Source of the DNA: an uncultured Eggerthellaceae bacterium
GTDB lineage: Bacteria; Actinomycetota; Coriobacteriia; Coriobacteriales; Eggerthellaceae
Reading direction: 5' to 3'
Length of the DNA stretch: 7,071 nucleotides
Assembly: GCA_934645125.1 (NCBI GenBank)
Contig: CAKUDT010000070.1
Location: 1 to 7,071 of the forward strand
A model generated the notes under the pieces. The model ran no database searches, was not told the DNA's origin, and saw only the letters and a program-made list of their open reading frames with translations. Position numbers and translations under genes: made by a program. This document shows, piece by piece, positions 5,742 through 7,071 of this stretch (position 1 is its first letter; the number at the start of each line of letters is the position of its first letter).

Positions 5742-5783
5742 GTAGGGAACTTTTCTATAATTTAAATTGCGATTCGTTCCCTA
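5742..5783. repeat. Downstream copy of a 42-bp near-palindromic element flanking the Fic gene
   Basis: GTAGGGAA (5742-5749), 26 bases, then GTTCCCTA (5776-5783), followed by seven T. The arms TAGGGAAC/GTTCCCTA form a perfect 8-bp inverted repeat. The same element with the identical 26-base spacing recurs upstream of the Fic gene at 6809-6850. In direct alignment the two agree best at the right end (ATTGCRATTY before GTTCCCTATTTT, 20 of 22 bases). This copy contains TATAAT on the plus strand (5756-5761), but no plus-strand gene follows. On the minus strand only a 19-codon frame without an RBS follows (ATG at 5735-5737). The gap from 5641 to the Fic stop at 5846 holds nothing else I recognise. 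Confidence 0.75.
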
Positions 5784-5845
5784 TTTTTTTGTTTGGTGAG
5801 ACACACGTATTTTCGCCGAGACGCAAGATGATCAAGCGCAATCGC

Positions 5846-6784
5846 CTACCCCAAGGGGCGCCAGCACTTTTCTTGCATGAACGCCACCAGCTCGTTGGAG
5901 TCTGTTCCCTCGTAGTGGCCAACGAGCAGCTTTCGAAATGTCTGCACGTCTGCCTCGGGCACGATGAGCAGACCGCCTCCCTTCGAAATGAGGTAGTGGT
6001 TGGCATAGATTATGGCCGCGCGTTTGTTTCCGTCCAGGAAAACTTGCCATTTCATACAGGATATCGCCAGTTCAATGGCTGTATCGATGCGGGGTTTCCT
6101 GGCATTAATGATTTCAGCTAGTCGTTCTCTTATGACAGATTCTTGTGGAAGGGGCGGTACGTACGATGTTCCGCCAATTGCTACGGGAACGCCGCGCACT
6201 CTGCCGCCGTCTACGAAGAACCCCTCGTTGACCAGGCCAGCTATATGGCTTAGCATGGAAAAATCCGAAGGGCAGCGTAGCACATCCTTGTCAAGGACAA
6301 ATTCCCAGGCATGCTTGAGGTTGAGAATCTTCTGGACATCAGATGCGGACACGCCGTTTACGATGCCGTTGTCTACGATATCTTCGGTCTGTGGGAACGT
6401 GGTGAATACTCCCTCGAGCACTGCCTGCTCGTAAATCATGGACTTCATGTTCGTTCGTGCAAAGTCCAGATTAAGCAGGACGCGAGGTGATAGCTCGTCT
6501 TCCGAGTACCCCGCCGCTGCGAGTTCTTTCTCGCATCTGCGCAGCTCTTTTCGAAGCGTGCGGGCCTGAGCTGCGTTGCGTAGAAGCAATTGATGCAAGT
6601 CTTCGGAGTATGTGTCAACATAAGTTGAGGTCAGTTTACCTCCGACGCGCTTACGCATGTACAGATATCGATTCCCATCGCGCTCCTTCACTTCAGGCGT
6701 GCCTTCGTAGGGAATGAGCGCGAGCCGCGCGTTGATGTCGGCCCGCTGATAGAGAAGTTCGTTGATGTTGTTGCGCACGGGCAT
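5846..6784 (-). CDS. Fic-domain protein with Gln in place of the catalytic His
   Basis: This gene encodes 312 residues. Fic proteins transfer AMP, or sometimes other phosphate groups, from nucleotides to target proteins and are common in toxin-antitoxin modules and housekeeping regulation. The core motif normally reads HxFx(D/E)GN(G/K)R; here it is Q247-V-F-L-D251-G-N-K-R255, so the phosphate-binding DGNKR is intact but the general-base His is Gln. Ahead of it are the flap/target-docking segment GVPVAIGGTSYVPPLP (198-213) and a helix AVLEG (121-125), which resembles the inhibitory (S/T)xxxE(G/N) motif with Gln at the Ser/Thr position. The N-terminal ~100 residues hold a Tyr-rich strand (RYLYMRKRVGGK, 39-50) and a basic helical stretch (75-90) and are not identified. 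The ATG at 6782-6784 is preferred to the GTG at 6788-6790, because AAGGAG (complement of 6790-6795) is correctly spaced only for the ATG. The stop is TAG 5846-5848. The gene is co-oriented with the WYL gene, 554 bp from its start. Confidence 0.85.
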   Translation of the reverse strand: MPVRNNINELLYQRADINARLALIPYEGTPEVKERDGNRYLYMRKRVGGKLTSTYVDTYSEDLHQLLLRNAAQARTLRKELRRCEKELAAAGYSEDELSPRVLLNLDFARTNMKSMIYEQAVLEGVFTTFPQTEDIVDNGIVNGVSASDVQKILNLKHAWEFVLDKDVLRCPSDFSMLSHIAGLVNEGFFVDGGRVRGVPVAIGGTSYVPPLPQESVIRERLAEIINARKPRIDTAIELAISCMKWQVFLDGNKRAAIIYANHYLISKGGGLLIVPEADVQTFRKLLVGHYEGTDSNELVAFMQEKCWRPLG

Positions 6785-6808
6785 GAACACTCCTTTTTTG
6801 ATAATGCT

Positions 6809-6850
6809 GTAGGGAATATTTTATCATTTTTTATTGCAATTTGTTCCCTA
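6809..6850 (-). promoter_or_regulatory. Fic promoter enclosed by the upstream copy of the 42-bp near-palindrome (candidate operator)
   Basis: GTAGGGAA (6809-6816) and GTTCCCTA (6843-6850) are 26 bases apart. Between them the minus strand reads TGATAAAAT (complement of 6818-6826), an extended -10 promoter motif. Transcription would start near 6811, inside the proximal arm, giving a leader of about 25 bases before the Fic ATG. The two arms thus cover the -35 region and the start site, as expected of a repressor operator. No consensus -35 is seen. The regulator could be encoded here or elsewhere; the arms do not resemble the 21-bp repeats, so the WYL protein is not an obvious candidate. Confidence 0.5.
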
Positions 6851-7071
6851 TTTTATTTTGATGCGTCGCTGTATTGTTCTCGATCAGACACAATCGATGA
6901 GACGTCGCTGATGCACTTTTCCCAACACAGAGACGCAACCTGCGCGAATACGGGCTAATTATTCGGTCTTGCTCGACTTTTGCGCGATTTGCAAGCCATG
7001 TTGTTGGAAAATCAGGGTGAAATTCGAAGTTGATGCAGGTTGGAAGTAGATCAGAAGCGCGCAGACGGGCA
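6851..7071. other. Right-edge region without a recognisable gene
   Basis: No frame with a start, RBS and plausible protein is seen. A minus-strand frame stays open from the edge to a stop at 6831-6833 (79 residues), but its composition does not look like a protein and it runs through the Fic promoter element. CGTCGCTG occurs twice (6864-6871 and 6903-6910), probably by chance. Confidence 0.4.

Noticed and set aside
6831..7070. 79-residue open minus-strand frame entering from the right edge
   Set aside because: It runs through the Fic promoter element, and its residue composition is unlike a protein. It may still be worth checking with more flanking sequence.

Overview
The window is a stretch of bacterial chromosome of moderate to fairly high G+C, with short AT-rich islands in some of the gaps. 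Every gene start that lies in the window has an AAGGAG/AAAGGA-type Shine-Dalgarno sequence 5-7 bases upstream, and two of the five starts are not ATG (TTG, GTG). The dockerin-like tail at the left edge (NVVDAQIA followed by DASDALAIQ) resembles tails I associate with surface proteins of gut Actinobacteria of the class Coriobacteriia (Eggerthellaceae and relatives). I hold that assignment only tentatively. No RNA gene, CRISPR array, transposase or integrase is visible.

Layout: (1) 1-282 (+) is the C-terminal end of a dockerin-bearing, probably secreted protein, followed by a clear intrinsic terminator at 393-418. (2) 668-1537 (-) is a ten-helix EamA/DMT-family transporter made of two near-identical halves. 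A second, out-of-frame copy of its last ten codons plus stop lies just beyond its 3' end. (3) Divergent from it, 1950-2405 (+) encodes a YhcH/YjgK/YiaL-family cupin, and 2570-4165 (+) encodes an AsnB-type synthetase that lacks the N-terminal part of the glutaminase domain, including the catalytic cysteine. (4) Convergent to that, on the minus strand, are a WYL-domain transcription regulator (4284-5291) and a Fic-domain protein (5846-6784).

The most unusual part is the right half. Just upstream of a plausible WYL promoter (TTGCAA, 17 bp, TCTAAT on the minus strand) is an array of 21-bp tandem units. Each unit is two ~10-bp half-sites (RTGARAGATA, then a looser GTGACAGATA), so the period is two turns of B-DNA. 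This looks like a multi-site binding platform for a regulator, possibly the WYL protein itself. The Fic gene is flanked on both sides by copies of a 42-bp near-palindrome (GTAGGGAA, 26 bases, GTTCCCTA). The upstream copy encloses the likely Fic promoter. The Fic protein has Gln where the catalytic His is expected.

How the genes work together is mostly inference. The transporter and cupin may share a sugar or small-metabolite theme. The cupin and the AsnB-like gene are co-oriented 164 bp apart and could be co-transcribed. The WYL and Fic genes are co-oriented and both have repeat-rich control regions, so they may be a small regulated accessory module, but nothing in the sequence proves a joint function.
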